DNA of 52,902 bases from JBBDMW01 sp040878005. Lineage in GTDB: Bacteria; Chloroflexota; Dehalococcoidia; Lucifugimonadales; Lucifugimonadaceae. A program made the translations under genes and the position numbers. Below are positions 35,958 through 43,097 of this stretch, one piece after another. The DNA lies in assembly GCA_040878005.1 (NCBI GenBank), contig JBBDMW010000060.1:1-52902 (forward strand), given 5' to 3'. The notes beneath the pieces were generated by a model. That model was not told the DNA's origin and did no database searches. It saw nothing but the letters and a program-made list of their open reading frames with translations. Every line of letters begins with the position of its first letter. The stretch's first letter is position 1.

Positions 35958-36854
35958 TTAACCCAGCGTCAGGCGGTCCAGGGGGTCTTCGTCCAGGTCC
36001 AGCAGCAGCCCCAGCAGCCTGTTGCTGTCAGATGTGCCGTTGACACTCAGGACACCCTCCATGCGGACCATGGATGCCACGATGTCACGCACCGGGACCT
36101 CGCCGTCCGGGTCTTCATCGCCCAGTGAGCAGAGGGTCCTGATAATGCCCTTCACACGCGGGGATATCCGGCCGGCCATCTCATATGTATCCAGCAGGAT
36201 GTCCATGCGGTGCCGTCCGAGGCGCCTGCTGGTCACGGAGACCCAGCGGACCAGTCCCGCAAGTGTCACCAGGTCCATCTCAGCCTCAACGGCCGCCGCT
36301 GCAGGCTTGCCTGCCGCTGAGGGCGCGTCAGCTACTGCCTGTTGATCTTCCAAATCTTGCTGGCCCCCCGCTTCTTCCTCGGTGTCATCAAACTCGAAGT
36401 CCTCTTCGGGCTGGTCTTCTTCAAGAATCTCTTCCGGCCCCATGAGGTCTGACATGCCGGGGTCATTGCCCATGCCGCCGCCAAAGACATCGTCGTCCGG
36501 GATCTCCGCAAACTCATCTTCGTAATCACCAGCATCATCAGACTCAAGGGATTCCTCGGATTCTTCTGTGCCGGAATCCTCATCCGGTTCCTGCCCCAGC
36601 ACCTCATCCTCAACAGGGGCGCTCGCGGCGCTTGGGCTGACGGCGCTTGAACTGCCAATGAGGTCGGACGCGCTGCCCAGCACCGACTGATCGTCCTGGG
36701 CAAGGCCAGACTCCACGTCGGTAAAGGGGTTCGTGACATCCAGGATGTGCTCCCGGATGTCCAGCAACGTCTGCTGAACCTGGTTTTTGATGAGGTTCAG
36801 CTCGTCTTCGACGGTTTTCAGGCCCGCCTTTAGTCGAGCGTCTTCACCTGCCAC
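35958..36854 (-). CDS. ArlCDE-like cytosolic motor protein
   Basis: A 298-residue protein in three parts. Residues 5-42 form a coiled coil with the ArlC/D-type sequence LKTVEDELNLIK. Residues about 50-190 are an acidic Asp/Glu/Ser linker, probably disordered. Residues about 193-298 are a helical domain (LVTLAGLVRWVSVTSRRLG, DTYEMAGRIS) resembling the ArlD/E domain. In Euryarchaeota ArlC, D and E form the cytosolic ring and contact the chemotaxis adaptor CheF; Crenarchaeota use ArlX instead, so the system is of euryarchaeal type. The start is GTG, 7 nt after the small arlC-like gene. Confidence 0.83.
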   Translation of the reverse strand: MAGEDARLKAGLKTVEDELNLIKNQVQQTLLDIREHILDVTNPFTDVESGLAQDDQSVLGSASDLIGSSSAVSPSAASAPVEDEVLGQEPDEDSGTEESEESLESDDAGDYEDEFAEIPDDDVFGGGMGNDPGMSDLMGPEEILEEDQPEEDFEFDDTEEEAGGQQDLEDQQAVADAPSAAGKPAAAAVEAEMDLVTLAGLVRWVSVTSRRLGRHRMDILLDTYEMAGRISPRVKGIIRTLCSLGDEDPDGEVPVRDIVASMVRMEGVLSVNGTSDSNRLLGLLLDLDEDPLDRLTLG

Positions 36855-36861
36855 GGCTCAG

Positions 36862-36990
36862 TTAAACCTCATCTGGTGTGAGAAGCCGGCCCCTGATGTC
36901 TGCGAGCATCGGGAGAACAACTTCCTTGATTAGTCGTACTTCTTCCTCGATAGCCTTCAACCGTGCTTCGAGGTCTTTGGAGTCCGCCAC
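36862..36990 (-). CDS. mini ArlC-like coiled-coil protein (42 residues)
   Basis: A short gene that I translated by hand: GTG at 36990, TAA at 36864-36862, 42 residues. GGGGAG stands 11 nt before the start. The central heptad-patterned segment LEARLKAIEEEVRLIK aligns without gaps to LKAGLKTVEDELNLIK in the next gene, and the following LADIRGRLL to LLDIREHIL. It is therefore a stand-alone homolog of the N-terminal coiled coil of the ArlCDE-like protein. The 7-nt spacing to that gene supports co-translation. A role as coiled-coil partner in the motor ring is inference. Confidence 0.75.
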   Translation of the reverse strand: MADSKDLEARLKAIEEEVRLIKEVVLPMLADIRGRLLTPDEV

Positions 36991-37064
36991 GTTATTCGTA
37001 TCTCCCCGGTTTCAGGCCGGCGTGAATGGCTGGCTCCGGGCACTTGGCTGCCCGAGTCCCGGCA

Positions 37065-37103
37065 GTGCGCCCGGCCCGGCGGTATTCACCGGCCCGGGCG
37101 CAC
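37065..37103 (-). terminator. strong hairpin between arlB and the rest of the archaellum operon
   Basis: Arms 37065-37079 and 37089-37103 pair over 15 positions with one mismatch around a 9-nt loop, 21 nt past the archaellin stop on the minus strand. No T-run follows. It probably works as a partial terminator or 3' stabiliser, allowing much more archaellin mRNA than motor mRNA. Confidence 0.65.
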
Positions 37104-37124
37104 ATGCCTGGATTTGATCAAGTG

Positions 37125-37826
37125 TTACTTGAGGTCCATGACCGGGTCTAACCGTGGCGGAACGGTTCGCTGGATTGACAGCACCGCGCCCGTCGGCGGC
37201 TTTACTTCAAGAGTGAACTGGTCATTTGTCCCGAGTATGGTGGCGGGGTCAGTCATGCCGTATGCCTGCGTGGATGACGAGTTGTAGACCTCAACTTCAC
37301 CGGTGCCGAAGTCCTCCTGGAGGAGCCAGACGGTGACTTCGGCCTTCTCGCCGTCCTCCAGGAGGTTATCGTCGCTGTTGGCGCCCAGGAACCTGACTGT
37401 CCATGGAACGTCTGCCAGGAACTGGTTGCTGTCTGAGTACGAGATAACTGTCTTGTACTCGGATGTGGCGTCCACGTCCGGGTCTAGTCCGCTGGCATCC
37501 GCCGTGAACGGAGGCGTCAGGTCTATTGGCTCGCCCGCAATGGCGTTGGACAGCACCAGGCTGACCTTGTAGACCGTGTCTTCATTTGTCGTTGTCTCTT
37601 CGCCCCTGTAGGCGATAACGCTGCCGCGAGGCTCGAGCGAGCTCTTGGCTTCCTGCAAACCGGCGTACACCGTCTCCTTGGACCGCTCCGACGAGAAGAT
37701 ACCCGTCGAGAGGACCGTGAAGGCGAACACCGACGCCACAACCACGAACGCGATAAGGATGATGGCGGTCTCAAGACCGGTGATACCCCTGTCGCCTCGC
37801 GGGAGGCTTGTGTCGTGCTTTCGCAT
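37125..37826 (-). CDS. arlB: archaellin (archaellum filament subunit)
   Basis: A 233-residue filament protein with a class III signal. From the ATG at 37826 (AGGAG with good spacing; an upstream start at 37859 lacks one), a 14-residue charged leader ends in ArgGlyAspArgGly. It is followed by ITGLETAIILIAFVVVASVF, the hydrophobic N-terminal helix that forms the filament core. Cleavage after Gly14 by an archaeal-type prepilin peptidase is expected, but none is encoded in the window. The rest is a beta-rich outer domain of about 185 residues, with few Lys and many Thr/Ser/Asp. It is the only archaellin gene seen and the first gene of the operon. Confidence 0.9.
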   Translation of the reverse strand: MRKHDTSLPRGDRGITGLETAIILIAFVVVASVFAFTVLSTGIFSSERSKETVYAGLQEAKSSLEPRGSVIAYRGEETTTNEDTVYKVSLVLSNAIAGEPIDLTPPFTADASGLDPDVDATSEYKTVISYSDSNQFLADVPWTVRFLGANSDDNLLEDGEKAEVTVWLLQEDFGTGEVEVYNSSSTQAYGMTDPATILGTNDQFTLEVKPPTGAVLSIQRTVPPRLDPVMDLK

Positions 37827-38252
37827 CAAACTTGTCTCCTCTGTCGAATCCCCCCGCAAGAGTCGGCGGGGCCGATTTATTCAAGAGCCGTCCCGCATAC
37901 GGTGGTTGAAGCTCCGGCCAAGGACTCCAATCCTGCGGGTGTCAGCTTTCGGTCAAACTCAACAGTAGGCTCGGGTTCGGACGGCAGATATTGAGAGGAC
38001 ACCAAAAAGGCTCAGAGGGATTTCCCACACGGTTTGCAACCGATGGCCCCACACCGGCAGGGGGCAGGCACACAGGCGGCCATACACAGCGAATCGCGTA
38101 CGCCCCTACTTCTGCTTTACACGGTTTCACAGACAGCATTATTGAGTGGGCGATGGGTATCAAAGCCGCATTCCGCAACGCCATCCCGGCAGCGTTGCCT
38201 CTTGATAGCTGACAAACAAGATTCGGGCGCTGAGCGAGAAGGACTGGCCAAT
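37827..38252. promoter_or_regulatory. divergent regulatory region between archaellin and response-regulator genes
   Basis: A 426-nt region without a convincing gene. It should contain the promoters of arlB (leftward) and of the NarL-type regulator (rightward). On the arlB side a 6-bp hairpin (37852-37857 with 37866-37871) lies in the presumed leader, and a TTGACC hexamer is read on the minus strand at 37956-37951 without a good -10 partner. On the other side TTTACA at 38116-38121 is a weak -35 candidate. I see no sigma-28 or sigma-54 consensus. Confidence 0.5.
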
Positions 38253-38969
38253 ATGTCAAAGCTGACCGTAATGATCGCGGATGATCACGAGTTGCTCCGC
38301 GAGAGCCTGGGCCTTCTATTGAGCAGGGAGGCAGAAGTGGAGGTGGTGGGATCGGCCACGGACGGCCGCACCGCCATATCAATGGCCAAGTCCCTGCAGC
38401 CGGATGTGGCCATACTGGACGTAAGCCTGCCGGTGATAAATGGCATACAGGTGGCACGCCAGGTACGCGTGGACTCTCCCAGGACGGGCATCGTTCTCCT
38501 GTCTTCTTACGACAGGGGCGAATACCTGAAAGAGTTCATGCGGGATGACTGCAGCGGAAAGGCGTTCCTCCTGAAGAACAGCCTTAGGTCCACGCGCGAC
38601 ATCATGCGCACCATCGAGGACGTGTGCGCGGGAAGGACCGTCCTGGACCCCGCCATGGTGACCAAGCTCACATCAGACGAGGGCGTGCGCGTGAGCGGCG
38701 CACTGAAAAGCCTGAGCCCGCGAGAGCTACAGGTGCTGGGCCTCATGGCCCGCGCTCACAGCAACCGCGCCATTGCGGAAGCGCTCTTCATACAGCCGCG
38801 TACGGTGGAGCATCACATCAGCAGCATCCTCGCAAAGCTGAGCTTCAACTCTGAGAGCGACCGCCACGGCCGCGTCTTCGCCATACTGACGTACCTGGAG
38901 GCCACAGGGCAGTTGCCCATGAGGGCTGCCGAGCTGGAATCCGTGATTGACCACAGGCTCGCCGCCTGA
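38253..38969 (+). CDS. NarL/FixJ-type response regulator divergent from archaellin
   Basis: A 238-residue regulator. The ATG at 38253 is chosen because it follows GAAGGA and begins the receiver at once; the frame extends to 38034 without regulator features. Acidic pocket Asp10/Asp11, phospho-acceptor Asp56 (VAILDVSL) and Lys near 107 (FLLKN) are present, then a LuxR HTH (LSPRELQVLGLM, NRAIAEALF, QPRTVEHHIS). Its divergent arrangement with arlB makes it a candidate transcriptional regulator of the archaellum. The C-terminus resembles that of the 26170 regulator. Confidence 0.86.
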   Translation: MSKLTVMIADDHELLRESLGLLLSREAEVEVVGSATDGRTAISMAKSLQPDVAILDVSLPVINGIQVARQVRVDSPRTGIVLLSSYDRGEYLKEFMRDDCSGKAFLLKNSLRSTRDIMRTIEDVCAGRTVLDPAMVTKLTSDEGVRVSGALKSLSPRELQVLGLMARAHSNRAIAEALFIQPRTVEHHISSILAKLSFNSESDRHGRVFAILTYLEATGQLPMRAAELESVIDHRLAA

Positions 38970-38991
38970 ACCTGCTCAACCAGATCTTTTG

Positions 38992-39021
38992 AAAAGGCCG
39001 GCCCAAGTGGGCCGGCCTTTT
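38992..39021. terminator. bidirectional intrinsic terminator
   Basis: Perfect 14-bp stem (38992-39005 with 39008-39021) whose outer four pairs are A-T, giving TTTT at the 3' end on both strands. It lies 22 nt after the regulator stop. Confidence 0.9.
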
Positions 39022-39109
39022 AATTTCTATGTGCGAAACTGCTGCCAGTTGTCGCCCGCGGGGCCCGCCCAGGGGCGCACGTTCCACCGCAGTGATGGAG
39101 GTTGATCTC

Positions 39110-39745
39110 ATGCTGAGCCTGGTTCCCGATGCAATCGAGGAATACGCCCTGGCGCACACAACTCACCCCGGCGACCTGTTCGCTGAGCTTGCCTCCGAAA
39201 CACAGGAGAAGATGAACGCCCCCCAGATGATGTCGGGGCCAACCGTTGGGTGGTTCCTCGCAGCCATGATCTCCGCCAGTGGAGCAAGGCGAGTGCTCGA
39301 AGTCGGCACGTTCACCGGGTACAGCGGCCTGATGATGGCGTCTGCGCTGCCCGATGATGGACAGCTGATCACTTGCGACGTTGACCGCAAGGCCACTGCG
39401 CTCGCCCAGGAATACTGGGACCGCAGCCCACACGGCAGGAAAATAGAGTTGAAGCTGGGTCCGGCGGTCGAAACCATGGATGCGCTTGAAGGCCCGTTCG
39501 ACCTCGTGTTCATAGACGCAGACAAGCCCAACTACCCCAACTACTACGAGCGGGCGCTTGGTCTGCTATCTGACCGCGGCGTGGTAGTGGTGGACAACGT
39601 GCTCTGGAGCGGACGCGTCGTGGACCCGAAGGACGAATCGGACAGGATAATGGCCGCGTTCAATGACATGGTCCAGGCAGATGATCGCGTGATAAACGTG
39701 ATGCTTACGGTGCGTGACGGCCTGATGCTCATCCGCCGGAAGTAA
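39110..39745 (+). CDS. SAM-dependent O-methyltransferase (CCoAMT/COMT-like)
   Basis: A 211-residue methyltransferase of the caffeoyl-CoA/catechol O-methyltransferase family. The ATG at 39110 is preferred because GGAGG (39097-39101) precedes it by 8 nt; upstream ATGs at 39029 and 39095 would add unlike sequence. Motif I is LEVGTFTGYS, the metal-binding region contains VFIDADKPNY and the next strand VVVDNVLWSG. It is probably Mg-dependent and acts on small aromatic or phenolic compounds; the substrate is unknown. Confidence 0.87.
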   Translation: MLSLVPDAIEEYALAHTTHPGDLFAELASETQEKMNAPQMMSGPTVGWFLAAMISASGARRVLEVGTFTGYSGLMMASALPDDGQLITCDVDRKATALAQEYWDRSPHGRKIELKLGPAVETMDALEGPFDLVFIDADKPNYPNYYERALGLLSDRGVVVVDNVLWSGRVVDPKDESDRIMAAFNDMVQADDRVINVMLTVRDGLMLIRRK

Positions 39746-39753
39746 ACAATTCC

Positions 39754-42120
39754 TCAGCGCTTTCTCACCGTCTCCCTGTCCACCAGGCCCAGGGCTGCGG
39801 CATAGATACCCCTCGCGTCTATGCCAAAGTGGCGATACACGTCAGTCCGTGAACCTGACTGCCCGAACGACTCAACGCCCAGGTTTACAGAGGGACAGTC
39901 CAGCGCGGCGCCAAGGAAAGACATGGCGTGAGGGTGCCCGTCAATGACCGTAACCATGGGCAGGCCCGCTTCTCCAGGTGACAGCAGGCCAGTAGGATCA
40001 AACGGACCTTCGCCCACACCTTCCGCCTCCTGTCTACAAGCGTCGCTGAAGCGTCGGAACAGCAGGTCCGGGCTGGTCACAATGAATACGTTCGCATCGA
40101 TCCCTTCTTCGGCCAGCATGTCGAGTGATGCCAACGCCTCAGGGATCATCGCGCCCACGGCAAACATGTTTATGACAGCGTCTGCGCCCGGCATGGCTGA
40201 CCGGTATCTGTAGCATCCACCCAGCACCGCCTGCCGCAAATCATCGTTGCCAACCTCCCCTTCACCCGGCGGAAACAGCCGCTGGTCAACCGGCCTGGTG
40301 CTGAGCCGCAGCAGGACCGACTCACCTTTGCCGCGGCCAATCCGCCGCACAGCCTCCAGCATGATCCACTCGAGTTCCCTCGCAAAGCACGGCTCGTAAT
40401 AGGTGATGCCGGGCAGGCTTATGCCCAGCGACGGCGTGATCACGCCCTGGTGCGCCCCGCCCTCGGAGCTCAGCGATACCCCTGACGGCGTGGCGACGGC
40501 AATGAAGCGCGACTCCTGGTACAGCCCGTACATGAGCGGGTCCAGCCCGCGGGCAATGAACGGGTCGTAGACCGTCCCGATGGGAATCAGCCGCCTGCCG
40601 GACAGGCCCTCCGAAAGGCCAAGCTGGCCGAGCAGCAGGAACAGGTTGGTTTCCGATATGCCCAGCTCAATGTGCCGCCCCGCCGGACGGTTCAGCCATT
40701 TGACCGTGCGCTGCGCAAACCCAAGGTAGTCCGGCAGCTCCTGCCGCGACCACACAGACGCCCTGTTGATCCAGCTCGCAAGGTTCGTGGAAGTTGCCAC
40801 GTCAGGCGACACCGTCACGATGCGCCCGCCAGATTCCGGGGACGTGCGGTCAAGCTCCACCAGCATCCGACCGAAGGCATCCTGCGTTGATGACGTGCCG
40901 GGCACACTCAAATTGGTCTCGTTGAAGTGCAGCGGCGGCTCCGGCTCAGACGGCGGCCTCATCAGCCGGTCGGCGGCAGCGTCCAGGTACCTCGCTTCTG
41001 CGGACCCCTTCTCAAACTTCTGCCACGGCTCGTCCGCAGGCATGCCCATCTTGTCCGCTATCTGCCTGAACTGGTCATTGTTTAGCAGTGCTGCGTGGTT
41101 CCGCGGATCGGCTGCGCTTTGAAGCCCCCAGCCTTTCACCGTGTAGGCGAATACCACGGCAGGACCGGGTACCTTCGACGCCTCGCCGTAGCACCGGGCG
41201 AGCGTCCCAACATCATGCCCGCCCAGGTTGGCGATGCGTCGCACCAGTTCGTCATCGTCCACATCTGCTATGCATCGTGAGATGTCTTGGCGAAGGGAGC
41301 CCGCGCCGGACAGCAGCCGCTCACGCACGTCTGCCTTCGGCACCACGAGGAGCCCCTGGTACTCCTCGTTGCTCATGTCATCGATGCGCCCGCGAAGCGC
41401 CTGCCCGCCCGGCCTGTCCATCAGTTCGGTCAATTCTTCACCGTACTTGGCGAATATGACCGCCCAGCCGTTGACGTCGAACATCTTCCGGAACCGCTCA
41501 ACCCGTATGCCCGGCACCACGCGGTCCAGGCTCTGGCGGTTCAGGTCAACTATCCACACGCACCGGTCCAGGCCCTCAAGCGCAGGCTCGGCCACCGCTT
41601 CCCATACCGACCCCTCATCAAGTTCAGCATCGCCAATATGTGAGAAAAACCGGCCTGATGAAGGCGGCAGCCCATGCGTCGCCATGTAGTCCCGCACCAG
41701 CGCTCCGAACGCCGTGGCCGGAGCGCCAAGCCCCACCGAGCCGGTTGAGAAGTCGACCTGGTCCGGGTCTTTCGTGCGGCTCGGGTACGCCTGGAGGCCC
41801 CCAAAGCCTCGAAATCGCTCCAGGTAAGAGGCCGGGAGGCTGCCGAGCAGGTACTGGATGGCGTGGAATACGGGAGAGGCGTGCGGCTTGATCGCCACCC
41901 TGTCCGCCCCGTTCATGGTTTCGAAGAACAGGGCGCTCAGGATGGCAACCGAAGATGCCGAGGATGACTGGTGCCCGCCCACCTTTGAACCATCCGGGTT
42001 CGGCCGGACGTTGTTCGCCCAGTGCACCATGGCCGTGGAAAGCCAGAGGACGCGGTCGCGTACGCTGTGCCGGACAGGCTGGATATCAGCCGTGACGGGT
42101 TCGCCAGTTGTTGCCAACAC
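39754..42120 (-). CDS. pyruvate dehydrogenase E1 (AceE)-like thiamine diphosphate enzyme
   Basis: A 788-residue protein aligning through its length with homodimeric E1 (AceE), which is usually about 880-890 residues. Landmarks are GGHQSSSASS, the HASPVFHAIQ segment, the ThDP/metal-binding GDAELDEGSVWEA with IVDLNRQSLD after it, GGHDVGTLARCYGEA, the VKGWG segment, and the C-terminal FGQSGSRTDVYRHFG. No E2, E3 or ferredoxin partner is nearby, so whether it is part of a dehydrogenase complex or a stand-alone decarboxylase/transketolase-like enzyme is open. GGGGAGG precedes the GTG (or the TTG 3 nt later). Confidence 0.83.
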   Translation of the reverse strand: MLATTGEPVTADIQPVRHSVRDRVLWLSTAMVHWANNVRPNPDGSKVGGHQSSSASSVAILSALFFETMNGADRVAIKPHASPVFHAIQYLLGSLPASYLERFRGFGGLQAYPSRTKDPDQVDFSTGSVGLGAPATAFGALVRDYMATHGLPPSSGRFFSHIGDAELDEGSVWEAVAEPALEGLDRCVWIVDLNRQSLDRVVPGIRVERFRKMFDVNGWAVIFAKYGEELTELMDRPGGQALRGRIDDMSNEEYQGLLVVPKADVRERLLSGAGSLRQDISRCIADVDDDELVRRIANLGGHDVGTLARCYGEASKVPGPAVVFAYTVKGWGLQSAADPRNHAALLNNDQFRQIADKMGMPADEPWQKFEKGSAEARYLDAAADRLMRPPSEPEPPLHFNETNLSVPGTSSTQDAFGRMLVELDRTSPESGGRIVTVSPDVATSTNLASWINRASVWSRQELPDYLGFAQRTVKWLNRPAGRHIELGISETNLFLLLGQLGLSEGLSGRRLIPIGTVYDPFIARGLDPLMYGLYQESRFIAVATPSGVSLSSEGGAHQGVITPSLGISLPGITYYEPCFARELEWIMLEAVRRIGRGKGESVLLRLSTRPVDQRLFPPGEGEVGNDDLRQAVLGGCYRYRSAMPGADAVINMFAVGAMIPEALASLDMLAEEGIDANVFIVTSPDLLFRRFSDACRQEAEGVGEGPFDPTGLLSPGEAGLPMVTVIDGHPHAMSFLGAALDCPSVNLGVESFGQSGSRTDVYRHFGIDARGIYAAALGLVDRETVRKR

Positions 42121-42221
42121 GCACCTCCCCGGAGGAAAGGGCAGCTACCATGCGCGGATTCTATACCGCGCAGCACAATCCATGAGCGCCCTGCCATCCA
42201 GGTCACTGCCGCAGGCCGGCC

Positions 42222-43034
42222 CTACGTTGCAAGCGCGCCCCTGATCTCTTTCAGTTGGGACGTGAATGCAGCATGAAGCACCGCCACGTCTGACGAGTAC
42301 GTGATGATGGTTGCGCCATTGTCCACGGCCCACTTGATCGCACTCGCCGTCCCACCAAGCATGGCGACGCTCTTGCCGTGGCGTTTTGCCGCATCTATCA
42401 GCCGCAGCCGGTGCTCATTCAGAACCTTGTCCTGGTCCGGCGTCCCCAGCACCCCGAGGTCCTGCGCAAGGTCTGACGGGCCGAGAGTCAGGGCGTCGAT
42501 GCCCTCAACCGAGGCGATCTCCTCCAGGTTCTCGAACGCAAGGCGCGTCTCCAGCATGATCGTGATGAATATCTGGTCATTCTGGAACTTGAGCCGCTCC
42601 ACCGTGCCAACGTCTTCAAAGTCCGTATGCCCCCCAATTCCCATCTGCCCCCGCAGGCCAAGAGGCGCATAGCGTGACGCCTGCGCCACCTCCCGCGCCT
42701 GCTCGGCCGTGTCGATGCCCGGAACATGCAGGTTCCACACTCCGGAGTCCAGCAGGCGCGTCAGCGTCTCGCGGCTGCCGTCAGTGGGCCGCACAGCAAA
42801 CGGAAAGTCCAGGGCGCGGGCCAGCATGGCCATGTCCGCCACCGTCTCCATGGAGTACGGCGAATGCTCCATGTCCAGCCTGGCGAAGTCGAACCCGGCT
42901 GACTTGAGCAGTGGGAGTATCGCAGGGTTGCGCACCATGTTTATCCAGGTGCCTATCTGCAGCTCGCCTTTTAGCGCGCGCTCTCGGAACAGGTTCTTCT
43001 TCAATTCGCACTTCTCCAGACTGGCTATGGCCAC
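42222..43034 (-). CDS. HpcH/HpaI-type aldolase
   Basis: A 270-residue class II (metal-dependent) aldolase of the HpaI/2-keto-3-deoxy-L-rhamnonate aldolase family. Typical segments are GTWINM near 27, the DFARLDMEHS strand near 49-58, a metal-binding Glu in IMLETR and the LGPSDLAQDLG loop. It cleaves 2-keto-3-deoxy acids to pyruvate and an aldehyde, which is the step after a sugar-acid dehydratase. That makes the MR/MLE enzymes in this window plausible upstream partners. GTG start without a strong ribosome site. Confidence 0.86.
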   Translation of the reverse strand: MAIASLEKCELKKNLFRERALKGELQIGTWINMVRNPAILPLLKSAGFDFARLDMEHSPYSMETVADMAMLARALDFPFAVRPTDGSRETLTRLLDSGVWNLHVPGIDTAEQAREVAQASRYAPLGLRGQMGIGGHTDFEDVGTVERLKFQNDQIFITIMLETRLAFENLEEIASVEGIDALTLGPSDLAQDLGVLGTPDQDKVLNEHRLRLIDAAKRHGKSVAMLGGTASAIKWAVDNGATIITYSSDVAVLHAAFTSQLKEIRGALAT

Positions 43035-43097
43035 GCGTCAGGTTCAATGCCGGCGGCTTTCAGCACCGCCGGGCGAAGCGCATCATCTCACACCATG

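Noticed and set aside
30078..37826. Reading the cluster as a type IV pilus, Tad or type II secretion system
   Set aside because: A KaiC-like ArlH, ArlCDE-type coiled-coil proteins and an ArlJ-type platform with many helices are present. Secretin, PilM/N/O-like and minor-pilin genes are absent.
27190..38969. Archaeal contamination of the assembly as explanation for the arl genes
   Set aside because: The arl genes are continuous, without gaps, with bacterial-type regulator genes on both sides (overlapping at 29566 and divergent at 37.8-38.3 kb). The only internal gap lies within one gene. Not fully excluded without reads.
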